DNA from: Nocardia vinacea NBRC 16497
GTDB taxonomy: Bacteria > Actinomycetota > Actinomycetes > Mycobacteriales > Mycobacteriaceae
Reading direction: 5' to 3'
DNA: 44,312 nt
NCBI RefSeq assembly: GCF_000308835.1
Contig: NZ_BAGN01000040.1
Span: forward strand, 1 to 44,312
Part shown: positions 26,285 to 34,670 of the stretch, piece by piece
Position numbering within the stretch: the stretch's first letter is position 1
How the letters are laid out: each line of letters opens with the position of its first letter
The notes under the pieces: generated by a model
Told to the model about the DNA's origin: nothing
Database searches by the model: none
Seen by the model: the letters and a program-made list of their open reading frames with translations, nothing else
Translations under genes and position numbers: made by a program

Positions 26285-26728
26285 TCAGAATCCGCGCAGC
26301 CGGTCCGGGGTGATGCGCACCGTGACCGAGTAGTCGGCGTGGAACTGTTCCTCGGTCATCGAAAGCGAGGCGAGTCCGTCGGTGTATTTCTCGGTGAACG
26401 CCGCGACTTCCGCCGGTGTCGGCCCGGCTTCGTCGATTCGCGCGGTGCCGGTGAGAATCACCACGTCGCCGCCGGTCGCGGTGCTGTTGAGATGTAGCGA
26501 CACCCGAGAATTGCCGGCGATATTGCGCAACTTCGGCTTATCGGCCTGGCTGAAGATCAGGAATTCACCGTCGCGCCAGTGGAACCACACCGGATTCGGC
26601 TGTGGTGTTCCGCTGCGGCCGACGGTGGTCAGCCAGATGACATTCTCGCGTTCCAGGCGGGCGGCGACCTTGGCACCGAATGCGGTGGCGGTATCGACGA
26701 CGGGCGTGGCGGAGCGATCGGAACTCAT
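26285..26728 (-). CDS. PPOX-class F420-dependent oxidoreductase, Rv3369-like
   Basis: A 147-aa split-beta-barrel flavin/F420-binding protein. The segments VIWLTTVGRSGTPQPNPVWFHWRDGEFLIFSQ, split here by description into a WLTTV strand and a PNPVWFHW strand, then KLRNIAGNSRVSLHL and GTARIDE, fit the Rv3369 subgroup. Such enzymes use F420H2 for reductions. It belongs to a run of minus-strand genes that are not obviously related in function. Confidence 0.85.
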   Translation of the reverse strand: MSSDRSATPVVDTATAFGAKVAARLERENVIWLTTVGRSGTPQPNPVWFHWRDGEFLIFSQADKPKLRNIAGNSRVSLHLNSTATGGDVVILTGTARIDEAGPTPAEVAAFTEKYTDGLASLSMTEEQFHADYSVTVRITPDRLRGF

Positions 26729-26790
26729 GGTTGTGCCAACGCCGACAGTGCGCAGTCGATTCCGGGGCGGCGCAGTTGCGCCATGGACGA

Positions 26791-26991
26791 CTACGGCTCG
26801 GCGCGTTCGTCCAGCACCATTCGCCGGGACTCGACCAGTGTCTGCCGAGCGCGGCGGCGGACCTTGCAGCTATCGACACTGCAATTCAGGTGCACCTGCA
26901 TCGCCCGGTGCGCCTGCTGCTCGGTCAAGGTGCCGGGATCGCGGCGGCAATCGCCGATATTCGAAATAATTGTCGTGACAAACATTTCCAC
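26791..26991 (-). CDS. Small Cys-containing hypothetical protein
   Basis: 66 aa with GGAG 8 nt before the ATG. A HLNCSVDSCKVRRRARQTLV segment with two Cys four residues apart, and VLDERAEP at the end, recall short uncharacterised actinobacterial proteins. There is no signal peptide or membrane segment. Support is moderate: start signal and composition only. The rest of the 26992-27488 interval contains no other gene that can be supported; a small inverted repeat TAGCT-5-AGCTA lies at 27018-27032. Confidence 0.5.
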   Translation of the reverse strand: MEMFVTTIISNIGDCRRDPGTLTEQQAHRAMQVHLNCSVDSCKVRRRARQTLVESRRMVLDERAEP

Positions 26992-27488
26992 AACTCCAAT
27001 CGCAGTCGCAATCTGTGTAGCTGGATAAGCTAGTAATGCTCGTGCGCGAAAGTTGCTGGGATGGTACGCCGTTCATGCAAGTTTCCCCGGCACGTCGAAG
27101 ATGTGTTGCCGAGTGCGGTAAGAGAACCGGCCATTCGGTATTGAGCAGGGGTGGTTTCCCGCAGCGCCCGATCGGCCGCTGCGGAACGTGCGTCGCGCCA
27201 CGGCTCGTGCCTCGGCGTGGAAATCGGTGCCGGAGGCGAGATCCCACTGTGCGAGCTGCATATCGAGCACCTCGGCAAGTGTCCTACCCTGTGCGGGATT
27301 TCGGCCGCTGAGCGGCGTGCGGCGGCGCCTCCCGTGTTGGCGGGTCTTGTGAAGTTGCCCAGACGGGATGCATCGTCGTCTGTGTATCGGCAGCCGGGAT
27401 TTCGGTAACACCGGGATGAACTCGGCGCTAACGTGATCCGCGAATCGAATCCCGGCGGGCAGCGGGATCGATGGCAGGAGGTAACAAC

Positions 27489-27536
27489 GTGTGTTTCCTC
27501 GAATTGCGTGTCAGTGGCCGGGCGAACCATTCCTAG
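27489..27536 (+). CDS. Possible 15-codon leader peptide
   Basis: GTG at 27489 is preceded by an ideal AGGAGG (27476-27481) at 7 nt spacing, yet the frame ends after 15 codons (MCFLELRVSGRANHS). It lies 67 bp before the sulfotransferase start on the same strand. A perfect ribosome site before such a short frame suggests a translated leader that could control the downstream gene; no function is demonstrated. Confidence 0.4.
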   Translation: MCFLELRVSGRANHS

Positions 27537-27603
27537 CGGTTGGTTCGGAAAGTAGATCGCCGCGCGCTCTGCGGCGAAGATCATTGTGCGAGGGGATGTT
27601 CCA

Positions 27604-28590
27604 ATGCCAACAGGGGTGGCGCCGTCGAGCGCACAAGAGTATGCCTCCGATAGATACACGAAAGGGCTCGCGGTATTCGAAGAATGGCAACTGCGCCGCT
27701 ACAACCGGGAGAACTATCTCGGGCATCCGTTGCGCACTGCACGGCTGGGAATTCGCTATCTGACGCTGCCGCATTATTTCGGCAGAGTGCCACCGATCCG
27801 GCTGTGGTTGCGGCGTTTCGGTGGGCCGCGCGTTCTGCCGGATTTCGCCTGCGTCGGCGCGCTGAAGTGCGGCACCACCGACCTGGCCAGCTACCTCATG
27901 CAGCATCCGAGCATTCTGGCGCCGCTCACCAAGGAGATCGGGCACGGCTGCCCGCACATGTGGGGTCCGTTCTTCCCGACGGAGCGGCAGAAGGCCGAGG
28001 TGATTCGATGTACCGGCCAGGCGCTCGCGGGCCATTTCGACCCACTGCTGCACGATCTTCCGTTGATCGACAACTACAGTGCGGCCCGACCCGACGCCAA
28101 GATCGTGATGATGTTGCGCGATCCGGTGGATCGCGCCTACTCGCATTACAAATGGGATCTGTTCCTCAGTAACAAGGACGGCCTGCGCGCCGTGCCGTAC
28201 GGCCGGACCTTTGCCGACTATGTCGGGTACGCGCTGGAGATGTTCCCCGCGCCGCCGCCACCGACCGCACTGCCGTCCATGCCGGTGCTCAGCACCGGTG
28301 TCTACGTCAATGCGGTGGCCCGCTGGCTCAAAGCGTTCGACAAGGACAACGTCTACATCGTCACCGCCGAGGACTTCTTCGCCGATATCTCGAAGACGGT
28401 GTGCGGCATCCACGAATTCCTCGGACTGCCCGCCGTCGAGCCGGTCCGTCATCACGTCTTGAACCGCAATCCGCTCGAATTCCCGGAGCCCGACGAGGAT
28501 TCGGTGGCCCGGCTGCGCGAGTTCTATCGCCCGTGGAACGAGAAGCTGTTCGACGTGATCGGGCGCGACCTCGGATGGAACGACCACTAG
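27604..28590 (+). CDS. PAPS-dependent sulfotransferase
   Basis: 328 aa, soluble. It transfers sulfate from PAPS to a hydroxyl or amino acceptor. The PAPS-binding loop is FACVGALKCGTTDLASYL (the PKxGTT motif appears as LKCGTT), and the 3'-phosphate motif is MMLRDPVDRAYSHYKWDL. Family size is normal. The ATG at 27604 is chosen because AGGGGA lies 7 nt upstream; a GTG at 27586 is the alternative. The gene ends one base before the IdeR box that precedes the siderophore transporter. Whether it modifies the siderophore, a cell-surface lipid or another compound is unknown. Confidence 0.88.
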   Translation: MPTGVAPSSAQEYASDRYTKGLAVFEEWQLRRYNRENYLGHPLRTARLGIRYLTLPHYFGRVPPIRLWLRRFGGPRVLPDFACVGALKCGTTDLASYLMQHPSILAPLTKEIGHGCPHMWGPFFPTERQKAEVIRCTGQALAGHFDPLLHDLPLIDNYSAARPDAKIVMMLRDPVDRAYSHYKWDLFLSNKDGLRAVPYGRTFADYVGYALEMFPAPPPPTALPSMPVLSTGVYVNAVARWLKAFDKDNVYIVTAEDFFADISKTVCGIHEFLGLPAVEPVRHHVLNRNPLEFPEPDEDSVARLREFYRPWNEKLFDVIGRDLGWNDH

Positions 28591-28609
28591 ATAACTTAGC
28601 CTAACCTAC
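28591..28609. promoter_or_regulatory. IdeR/DtxR iron box upstream of irtA-like gene
   Basis: ATAACTTAGCCTAACCTAC matches the 19-bp IdeR/DtxR consensus TTAGGTTAGSCTAACCTAA at 15 of 19 positions, starting directly after the sulfotransferase stop. It implies iron-dependent repression of the transporter genes that follow. Confidence 0.7.
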
Positions 28610-28687
28610 CCTCGCGGCCGATCTTGTGTGAAGATGGGTGCCGATTCCGGCGAGAGGCTCCACGAAGGGGCGAGAGGGGCGAGGCAG

Positions 28688-30517
28688 ATGACGGTGGAGG
28701 AGACCGGAAACCGGCCGCCGAAGACGGTGCTGAAGGCGCGAAAGCAGCAGGAAGCCGCGGCGCGCAAGGAAATCCTTGCGCCCGTGCGCCGCACGCTGAC
28801 GCTCGCGAGCATCATCGTGGCCATTGCCTCGGTCGGCACCGTCGTACCGTTCGTGCTGATCGTCGCGGCCTGCCGGGAACTGCTCGCCGACCAGGTGGAT
28901 ACCGATCGGGTGTGGCGACTGCTGCTGATCGCGGTGGTGGTGCTCGTCGCGCGCGGCCTGCTGCAGGCGGCGGCGCTGACCTGGTCGCATCTGGTCGATG
29001 CCGGATACCAGTTGACGTTGCGTCGGTTGTTGGCGGCCAAGCTGACCAGGGTGCCGCTCGGCTGGTTCGGTGAACGCTCCTCCGGCGAGGTGAAGAAGTA
29101 TCTGCAGGACGATGTCGAGGCGCTGCATTATCTGGTCGCGCATGCGCGACTGGAGTTCGTCGGCGCGCTCACCGTGCCGCTGGTCACCCTCGGCTACCTC
29201 GTCAGCGTCGACTGGCAACTGACACTGGCACTGCTGATTCCGCTGATCGCCTACATGGTGCTGTTCAGCCGGATGATGGATCAGGACGGCCGCGATCGGA
29301 TGGCAGTCTATACCCGCTGGGAGCGCCGCACCCAGGACGCCACCATCGAATTCGTCGACGGCATCCAGGTGGTGCGCGCGTTCGGTCAAGCGGGTAAGGC
29401 GCACACCGTGTTTCAGGAGGCGGTGGACGGACAGGCGGACAGCCTGAATCGGTTGAAGATGCCGATCATTCGCATCCAGTCGGCCTCCGACATCGTGGTC
29501 ACGCCGGTCTTCGTAATGCTGGTCGTCGTAATCGCCGGGCTCGCCGCGGTGGGACTGGATCGGGTCGCGCCGCTGGATGTATTGCCGTTCTTGCTCGTCG
29601 GCCTCGGGCTCGGCAGTGCGCTGCTCGGTCTCGGATACGGAACACAGGCGCTGCGGGCCGCCGGTACGGCCGCGCTGCGCCTGTACGAACTGCAGCAGAC
29701 GCCCGAATTGACTGTGCCCGAGGCGACATCGGCTCCCGATCCGGCGGCCGCGGGAGTGGTGCGGTTGGAGGGCGTGAGTTTCGGATATCGCTCGGATCAC
29801 CAAGTGCTGCGCGAGATCGACCTCGAGCTGCGGCCGGGCACCATTACCGCGCTGGTCGGGCCGAGCGGGTCGGGTAAGTCGACGCTCGCGAAGCTCCTGC
29901 CGCGCTTCTACGACGTCGGGGCCGGGCGGATCACCATCGCGGGCCGCGATATTCGCGACTTCTCGACCGAGGAGCTCTATCGCACCGTCGGATTCGTCTT
30001 CCAAGATGTGCGCTTGATCCGCGGCACCATTCGCGAGAATCTTCGGCTGGCCCGAGCCGACGCCGATGATGCCGCGCTGGAACAGGCGGCACGGGCGGCC
30101 CAGATCCACGACCGCATCTTGGCGCTGCCGCGCGGCTACGACTCCGAGATCGGCGTCGATGCGACGCTGTCGGGTGGTGAGGCGCAACGACTTTCGATTG
30201 CCCGCGCGCTGCTCGCCGATACTCCGGTGCTGGTCCTGGACGAGGCGACCGCCTTCGCCGATCCGGAGTCCGAGGCCGCGGTGCAGGATGCGCTCGCGGT
30301 ACTGGTCGCGGGTCGGACCGTGCTCGTGATCGCGCACCGGCTGCACACCATCACCGGAGTCGATCGGATTCTGGTGCTGGAGAACGGATCCCTGGTCGAG
30401 CAGGGTGATCACGCCGGTCTGCGCGAGGCGGGCGGTACCTATCAGCGGCTCTGGGAAATCAACGAGGCGGCGCTCGGCGCGCTCGCACTGGTCGAAAATG
30501 TCGAGGTGACACGATGA
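28688..30517 (+). CDS. irtA: IrtA-like ABC half-transporter without a fused SIP domain
   Basis: 609 aa: an ABC exporter-fold membrane domain (about 50-330) fused to an ATPase. Walker A GPSGSGKST, Q-loop region FVFQDVRLIRG, signature LSGGEAQRLS and Walker B VLVLDEATA are intact. In M. tuberculosis IrtA carries an N-terminal siderophore-interacting domain; here the N-terminus is only a short charged segment, and a separate SIP gene lies at 33846. IrtAB imports ferric mycobactin/carboxymycobactin in mycobacteria, so uptake of the ferric siderophore is the likely role. The ATG at 28688 follows GCGAGG. It overlaps the next gene by 4 nt. An IdeR box precedes it. Confidence 0.88.
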   Translation: MTVEETGNRPPKTVLKARKQQEAAARKEILAPVRRTLTLASIIVAIASVGTVVPFVLIVAACRELLADQVDTDRVWRLLLIAVVVLVARGLLQAAALTWSHLVDAGYQLTLRRLLAAKLTRVPLGWFGERSSGEVKKYLQDDVEALHYLVAHARLEFVGALTVPLVTLGYLVSVDWQLTLALLIPLIAYMVLFSRMMDQDGRDRMAVYTRWERRTQDATIEFVDGIQVVRAFGQAGKAHTVFQEAVDGQADSLNRLKMPIIRIQSASDIVVTPVFVMLVVVIAGLAAVGLDRVAPLDVLPFLLVGLGLGSALLGLGYGTQALRAAGTAALRLYELQQTPELTVPEATSAPDPAAAGVVRLEGVSFGYRSDHQVLREIDLELRPGTITALVGPSGSGKSTLAKLLPRFYDVGAGRITIAGRDIRDFSTEELYRTVGFVFQDVRLIRGTIRENLRLARADADDAALEQAARAAQIHDRILALPRGYDSEIGVDATLSGGEAQRLSIARALLADTPVLVLDEATAFADPESEAAVQDALAVLVAGRTVLVIAHRLHTITGVDRILVLENGSLVEQGDHAGLREAGGTYQRLWEINEAALGALALVENVEVTR

Positions 30518-32250
30518 TTCGCAAGGTGCTCGGGCTGATTCCGGCAGAGTTCGCCCACCTGACGCCGAAACTGTTGGCGGCCATGATCGCTCAGGCGCTG
30601 AGCCAGGCGGCGGCGTATCTGCTGTTGGTGCCGGTGCTGGAGGCGCTGTTCGACAATGAGCTCGGTCGCGCCTGGTTCTGGGCGCTGTGGATGCTGGTCG
30701 CGGTCGCCGGGGTCGTCGTGTTCGGATATCTGCAGGCCGTACTCGGTCTGCGTATCGGCATCGGCATGCAGCGCGGGCTACAGACCAGGCTCGGCGATCA
30801 TCTGAACGCCCTGCCGCTCGGCTGGTTCGAGACGCACAGTGCCGGTCCGCTGTCGCGGATCGTGGTCGAGAATGTGCGTGAGATCCAGGGCCTGATCGCG
30901 TATCTGCTGACCAAGGTGCTCACCAGCATTGTGGTTCCGCTCGGTGTCGCGGTCGGCATGCTGTTCATCGATTGGCGGATCTCGCTCGCCATGCTGCTCG
31001 CCGCGCCGGTGCTGTTCGTGGTCAACGGTCTGGCCAATCGCGCGTACACCCGCTCCGACGCGCGGATGCACGAGACGGCGGCCGAAGCCGATTCGCGGGT
31101 GGTCGAATTCGCGCAGGCGCAGCCGGTGCTGCGCGCCTTCGGCGCGGTGGGACCGGGCAACCGGGCGCTCGACACCGCCCTGGCGCGGCAGCGCTCGGCG
31201 ATCACCCGGTTGATGTTCGCTTCCGTGCCCGGTCTGATCGTATTCGCGCTGTTCGTGCAGGCCGTGTTCCTGGTGCTGGTTTACATTGCGGTGGGCCGGG
31301 TTACCGACGGCGCCGTTTCGGCGGCGGCCGCGATCGCGCTCATCGCGGTGAGCTCCCGGTTCATCGAACCGCTGAATCAGGCCGCGCAGCTGGGCAACGC
31401 GCTGCGGTCGGCCGCGTCGGCCGCGGACCGGGTCACCGGATTGCTCGCCGAACCCATACTGCCGGAGGCGAAGTCGTCGGTGACACCGGGTGCGCCGTCC
31501 GTCGTCTTCGACAATGTCTCCTTCGGCTACCGGCCGAATGAGCCGGTGCTGTCGGAGCTGAGTTTCGAGGTGCCCGCCGGGACCACCACCGCGATCGTCG
31601 GGCCGAGCGGCGCGGGCAAGACGACATTGCTGCGGCTCGCGGCGCGTTTCTACGATGTCGAGGCGGGCCGGGTCGTGGTCGGCGAGCACGATGTGCGCGA
31701 GCAGTCGTCGGAGACGCTGCTGAACCAGCTCTCGCTCGTCTTCCAGAACGTGTACTTGTTCAATCAATCGGTGGCGGACAACATTCGGATCGGCCGCCCC
31801 GATGCCACCGACGCCGAACTGCAGCGCGCGGCCGAGGCGGCCAGAGTGGACGAAATCGTCGAACGGCTGCCCGACGGCTATGACACGGCGGTCGGCGAGG
31901 GCGGTGCGACGCTGTCCGGTGGTGAGCGGCAACGGGTTTCGATCGCCCGCGCGCTCCTCAAGGATGCGCCGATCGTGCTACTCGACGAGGCGACCAGTGC
32001 GCTGGATCCACATAGCGAGGCCGTTGTGGTGCGCGGGATGCACGAACTCACCAGGGATAAAACGGTAATCGTCGTCGCGCATCGGCTGGCCACCATCGCA
32101 CATGCCGATCAGATCCTGTTCCTCGATGGTGGTCGGATCGTCGAACGTGGTACGCACGCCGAACTCTTGGCGCTCGACGGCCGGTATGCCGACTTCTGGA
32201 ACGAGCGGTCGCGGGCCACCGGCTGGCGTTTGGAGCCCGCACCGGCCTAA
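30514..32250 (+). CDS. irtB: IrtB-like ABC half-transporter
   Basis: 578 aa. Membrane domain about 15-300, ATPase thereafter with Walker A GPSGAGKTT, Q-loop VFQNVYLFNQ, signature LSGGERQRVS and IVLLDEATSALDP. It is presumed to form a heterodimer with the preceding half-transporter, as IrtA-IrtB do. The ATG overlaps the upstream stop (ATGA), so expression is coupled. Its stop overlaps the stop of the convergent esterase gene by 4 bp. Confidence 0.9.
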   Translation: MIRKVLGLIPAEFAHLTPKLLAAMIAQALSQAAAYLLLVPVLEALFDNELGRAWFWALWMLVAVAGVVVFGYLQAVLGLRIGIGMQRGLQTRLGDHLNALPLGWFETHSAGPLSRIVVENVREIQGLIAYLLTKVLTSIVVPLGVAVGMLFIDWRISLAMLLAAPVLFVVNGLANRAYTRSDARMHETAAEADSRVVEFAQAQPVLRAFGAVGPGNRALDTALARQRSAITRLMFASVPGLIVFALFVQAVFLVLVYIAVGRVTDGAVSAAAAIALIAVSSRFIEPLNQAAQLGNALRSAASAADRVTGLLAEPILPEAKSSVTPGAPSVVFDNVSFGYRPNEPVLSELSFEVPAGTTTAIVGPSGAGKTTLLRLAARFYDVEAGRVVVGEHDVREQSSETLLNQLSLVFQNVYLFNQSVADNIRIGRPDATDAELQRAAEAARVDEIVERLPDGYDTAVGEGGATLSGGERQRVSIARALLKDAPIVLLDEATSALDPHSEAVVVRGMHELTRDKTVIVVAHRLATIAHADQILFLDGGRIVERGTHAELLALDGRYADFWNERSRATGWRLEPAPA

Positions 32251-33629
32251 GGGACGGGCCCGCCGTGGATATTCGGGTGACCGGCCGCCGCTTCCCGGAT
32301 GTCCCCACCCTGCAGGAATGCGACCAAAATATCGTTGGCCGCACGCTGCGTATCGACGGGTCCGCGCTCACCGCCGATGAATTGGGCGACGACGAATCGC
32401 GCAGGCGCGGCGAGAAATAGTGGGACATCGGTGAAGCCGAAGTGGTTGGCCTCGGCGATTTCGTAGCGGAATCCGGTCGCTTGGAGTTGCTGGATGAGGT
32501 CGCGGTTGCGGTCCAGGTACTGCGCGGAATGACCGGTCTCCGAGTGATCGCTCTCCATCAACAGGAACGGCTGTTTCAGGGTGGGCAGATCTCCGTACAG
32601 GGTGCCGTCGATATTCGCCACCGCCTTGATCCGGGGCTCGTCGGCCGCGGCGGCGACCGCACTCGCGCCGCCGAACGAATGTCCGATCGCCGCGATGTGA
32701 TCGGTATCGAGGCGACCCGAGAGTGCGCCGACAGCGCCGGGCCGGTCCAGTTGATCGAGCACGAAACGCAGGTCGCCCCTGCGGACTCGGAGGTGTTCGG
32801 TCATATACCGCTCGCCGTCCGCGTCGTTCTCGGGAAAGTCATCGGTCGCCGTCGCGACGCTGTCGTCCGCGAGTTCGGTGACCGCCACCTCGTACGGATG
32901 GTCGATGGCGAGTACAACGAAGCCACGGCTGGCGAGATCGGATACGAGTCCGGTGTAGAACGCGCGGGGCGCGCCGTATCCCGGTGAGAACAGCACCACC
33001 GGCCAGCGCGCGCGTTCCGCGCTGATCGGCACGTCGGCGTCGGCGTGGGTATCGATGCGTCCGTAGTTGTGCATGATGAAGCCGGGAATCTGCGTCACCC
33101 GGCTCGGCAGCCGGTCCTGCCCGTCGATATAGACCCACTGCCGTCCCGAGGTGGCGTCCGTCGGATACCACGCCTGCACAATGACATTGCGCCGATCGGA
33201 AGCGGAATCGGTGGCCGTCTCCAGTCGCTGCTCATCGATCCAGCGAAAGATCTCCGAGCCGATGCGATATCGGCCGGTCGGCTCGGGCAGGGTCGGGACC
33301 GGCGGAATACTCCACGGCAGAATCGCAAGTACGGCGAGCAGGCCGACGGCCACGGGTGCGAGGACGGTGAGAACTCGACGCTTACGCGTCGGCTCGGTGG
33401 CCTGCGTCCGGCGCAATCGGCTGGCGACGAGCACTGTCGCGGCCACGATCGCCAGGTAGCACGGCACCATCTGCCAGCAGAAATCTTCCAGCACGAACTG
33501 GATCAGGCAGCCGAATACCAACAGCGGCAGCACAACCGGCAGCGCATAGGCGACCCGCCTGGGAAATACCGCCGCGGCCATCGCGAAAAGGATGGCGGCG
33601 GCGGATACAACTGCGTCGATGACCGACAT
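32247..33629 (-). CDS. Membrane-anchored alpha/beta hydrolase, PAF-acetylhydrolase-like
   Basis: 460 aa. Up to four N-terminal hydrophobic helices (about 1-115, e.g. VVSAAAILFAMAAAVF, VVLPLLVFGCLIQFVL, LAIVAATVLVASRL, VLAPVAVGLLAVLAIL) precede a hydrolase domain similar to platelet-activating-factor acetylhydrolase. Its nucleophile elbow is IGHSFGGASAV, with VVLFSPGYGAPRAFYTGL earlier and a late NHFGFTD supplying the His. The catalytic domain would sit on one membrane face. It is convergent with irtB. Nocobactins contain an ester, so release of iron by siderophore cleavage is a conceivable role, but this is inference. The ATG at 33629 is chosen as it opens the first helix; an ORF extension to 33713 adds a polar stretch. 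Confidence 0.82.
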   Translation of the reverse strand: MSVIDAVVSAAAILFAMAAAVFPRRVAYALPVVLPLLVFGCLIQFVLEDFCWQMVPCYLAIVAATVLVASRLRRTQATEPTRKRRVLTVLAPVAVGLLAVLAILPWSIPPVPTLPEPTGRYRIGSEIFRWIDEQRLETATDSASDRRNVIVQAWYPTDATSGRQWVYIDGQDRLPSRVTQIPGFIMHNYGRIDTHADADVPISAERARWPVVLFSPGYGAPRAFYTGLVSDLASRGFVVLAIDHPYEVAVTELADDSVATATDDFPENDADGERYMTEHLRVRRGDLRFVLDQLDRPGAVGALSGRLDTDHIAAIGHSFGGASAVAAAADEPRIKAVANIDGTLYGDLPTLKQPFLLMESDHSETGHSAQYLDRNRDLIQQLQATGFRYEIAEANHFGFTDVPLFLAAPARFVVAQFIGGERGPVDTQRAANDILVAFLQGGDIREAAAGHPNIHGGPVP

Positions 33630-33845
33630 TGCCCGCTCGCTTCCGTGCCACCGACATCCGGAGGCAATTCGAGCATCAGCATCGCGTATCGGGCGGCCGC
33701 GATGCGTCGACACAAAGTCGCGATCAGATCATCCCGGAGGATGATTGGCGCTGCTGAGGGGAGTCAAAGGGTGGCTGGCGCGGAGATCAGGAGCGACCAT
33801 TCGACTCCCTCGGCGAATCCGCGCGCACGGTGCGGGCCGGGGATG

Positions 33846-34547
33846 TTATTTCCAGTAGGCGCGGTATTTGATGGCGGTTTTCGGCAGCTGGTGGGTGGTC
33901 TTGAGCGCCTTGACGATCGACCGCGTGGTGTGGCCGTCGCACGCGACCCAGGCGAAAGCGTCCTTGGGGCATTCCATTTCGTTGGCCTGCTCGCGCAGCA
34001 GCCGACCGTTATCGATCCGCTGCACCCATTTCACCTGGTGGTGCGGCTTATTGCGGACCGGGAGCCCGGTGTCGGATTCGTATTGCCATTCCAGCCAGAC
34101 CCGGGCGGGCACATCGCCGATCGCGTCGAGCAGGGAATTTATGGCGGGCAGCGACGCGGTATCCCCGAAGATGACGAACTCGCTCGGGAGTGGGTCGGGC
34201 AGTTGGAAATCCGAGCCGAGCACCGAGACATCGATCTGGTCCCCGACGGCCGCCTTCTGCGCCCACATCGAGGCGGGCCCGTGGTGCACCGCGAATTCGA
34301 TCGAGAATTTGTTCCCGTCCGGATCGGGATCGACCAGCGTGTAGCCCCGCTGATGCTCGCGCTCACCATTCGGAATCCACAGCCGCACCCATTGCGTCGG
34401 ATGCACCGGATGATCGGTGAGCAGTCCACCCGCGTCGAATCCGAGCCGCATGTATTTGTCGCTGATGTACTCGGTCGAGGTCACCGTGAGCCGGTAATCC
34501 TCGGCGCGCCACGCCTTCAGCATCAACCCTTCGAAACCTCTGCCCAT
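33846..34547 (-). CDS. Stand-alone siderophore-interacting protein (SIP family)
   Basis: A 233-aa FAD-dependent ferric-siderophore reductase. The FAD-binding region is seen in RGYTLVDPDPDGNKFSIEF and HHGPASMWAQ, with LGSDFQLPDPLPSEFVIFGDTASLPAI as the NADH-side domain. It ends HTTRSIVKALK... YRAYWK, as SIP proteins do. In mycobacterial IrtA this domain is fused to the transporter; here it is a separate gene. The ATG at 34547 lies next to the IdeR box with no clear Shine-Dalgarno; an ATG at 34523 with AAGGG upstream is the alternative. Confidence 0.9.
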   Translation of the reverse strand: MGRGFEGLMLKAWRAEDYRLTVTSTEYISDKYMRLGFDAGGLLTDHPVHPTQWVRLWIPNGEREHQRGYTLVDPDPDGNKFSIEFAVHHGPASMWAQKAAVGDQIDVSVLGSDFQLPDPLPSEFVIFGDTASLPAINSLLDAIGDVPARVWLEWQYESDTGLPVRNKPHHQVKWVQRIDNGRLLREQANEMECPKDAFAWVACDGHTTRSIVKALKTTHQLPKTAIKYRAYWK

Positions 34548-34552
34548 GCAGA

Positions 34553-34571
34553 TAAGGTTAGCCTAAACACA
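34553..34571. promoter_or_regulatory. IdeR/DtxR iron box upstream of the SIP gene
   Basis: TAAGGTTAGCCTAAACACA matches the IdeR consensus at 15 of 19 positions and lies 6 bp upstream of the SIP ATG. It implies iron repression of the SIP gene. Confidence 0.7.
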
Positions 34572-34618
34572 CTCTGATGTCGTGGGGTGTCCGGTGAAAC
34601 TACTCCGAATGGCCGTGT

Positions 34619-34648
34619 GGCCCCGAGGCGGTGATCTGCCTCGGGGCC
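34619..34648. terminator. Hairpin after the MTB12-like gene
   Basis: A perfect 11-bp stem GGCCCCGAGGC / GCCTCGGGGCC with an 8-nt loop, 22 bp past the stop of the secreted-protein gene (minus strand). No T-run; such hairpins are common actinobacterial transcript ends. Confidence 0.65.
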
Positions 34649-34670
34649 AACTCGCGTGTGTCGCAGGCGA

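Noticed and set aside
27030..27659. 209-aa minus-strand frame upstream of the sulfotransferase
   Set aside because: Overlaps the sulfotransferase start and has unusual composition with no domain; probably chance.
27491..27763. 90-aa plus-strand frame starting two bases after the leader GTG
   Set aside because: Runs deep into the sulfotransferase gene in another frame and resembles no protein; the 15-codon frame uses the better-spaced start.
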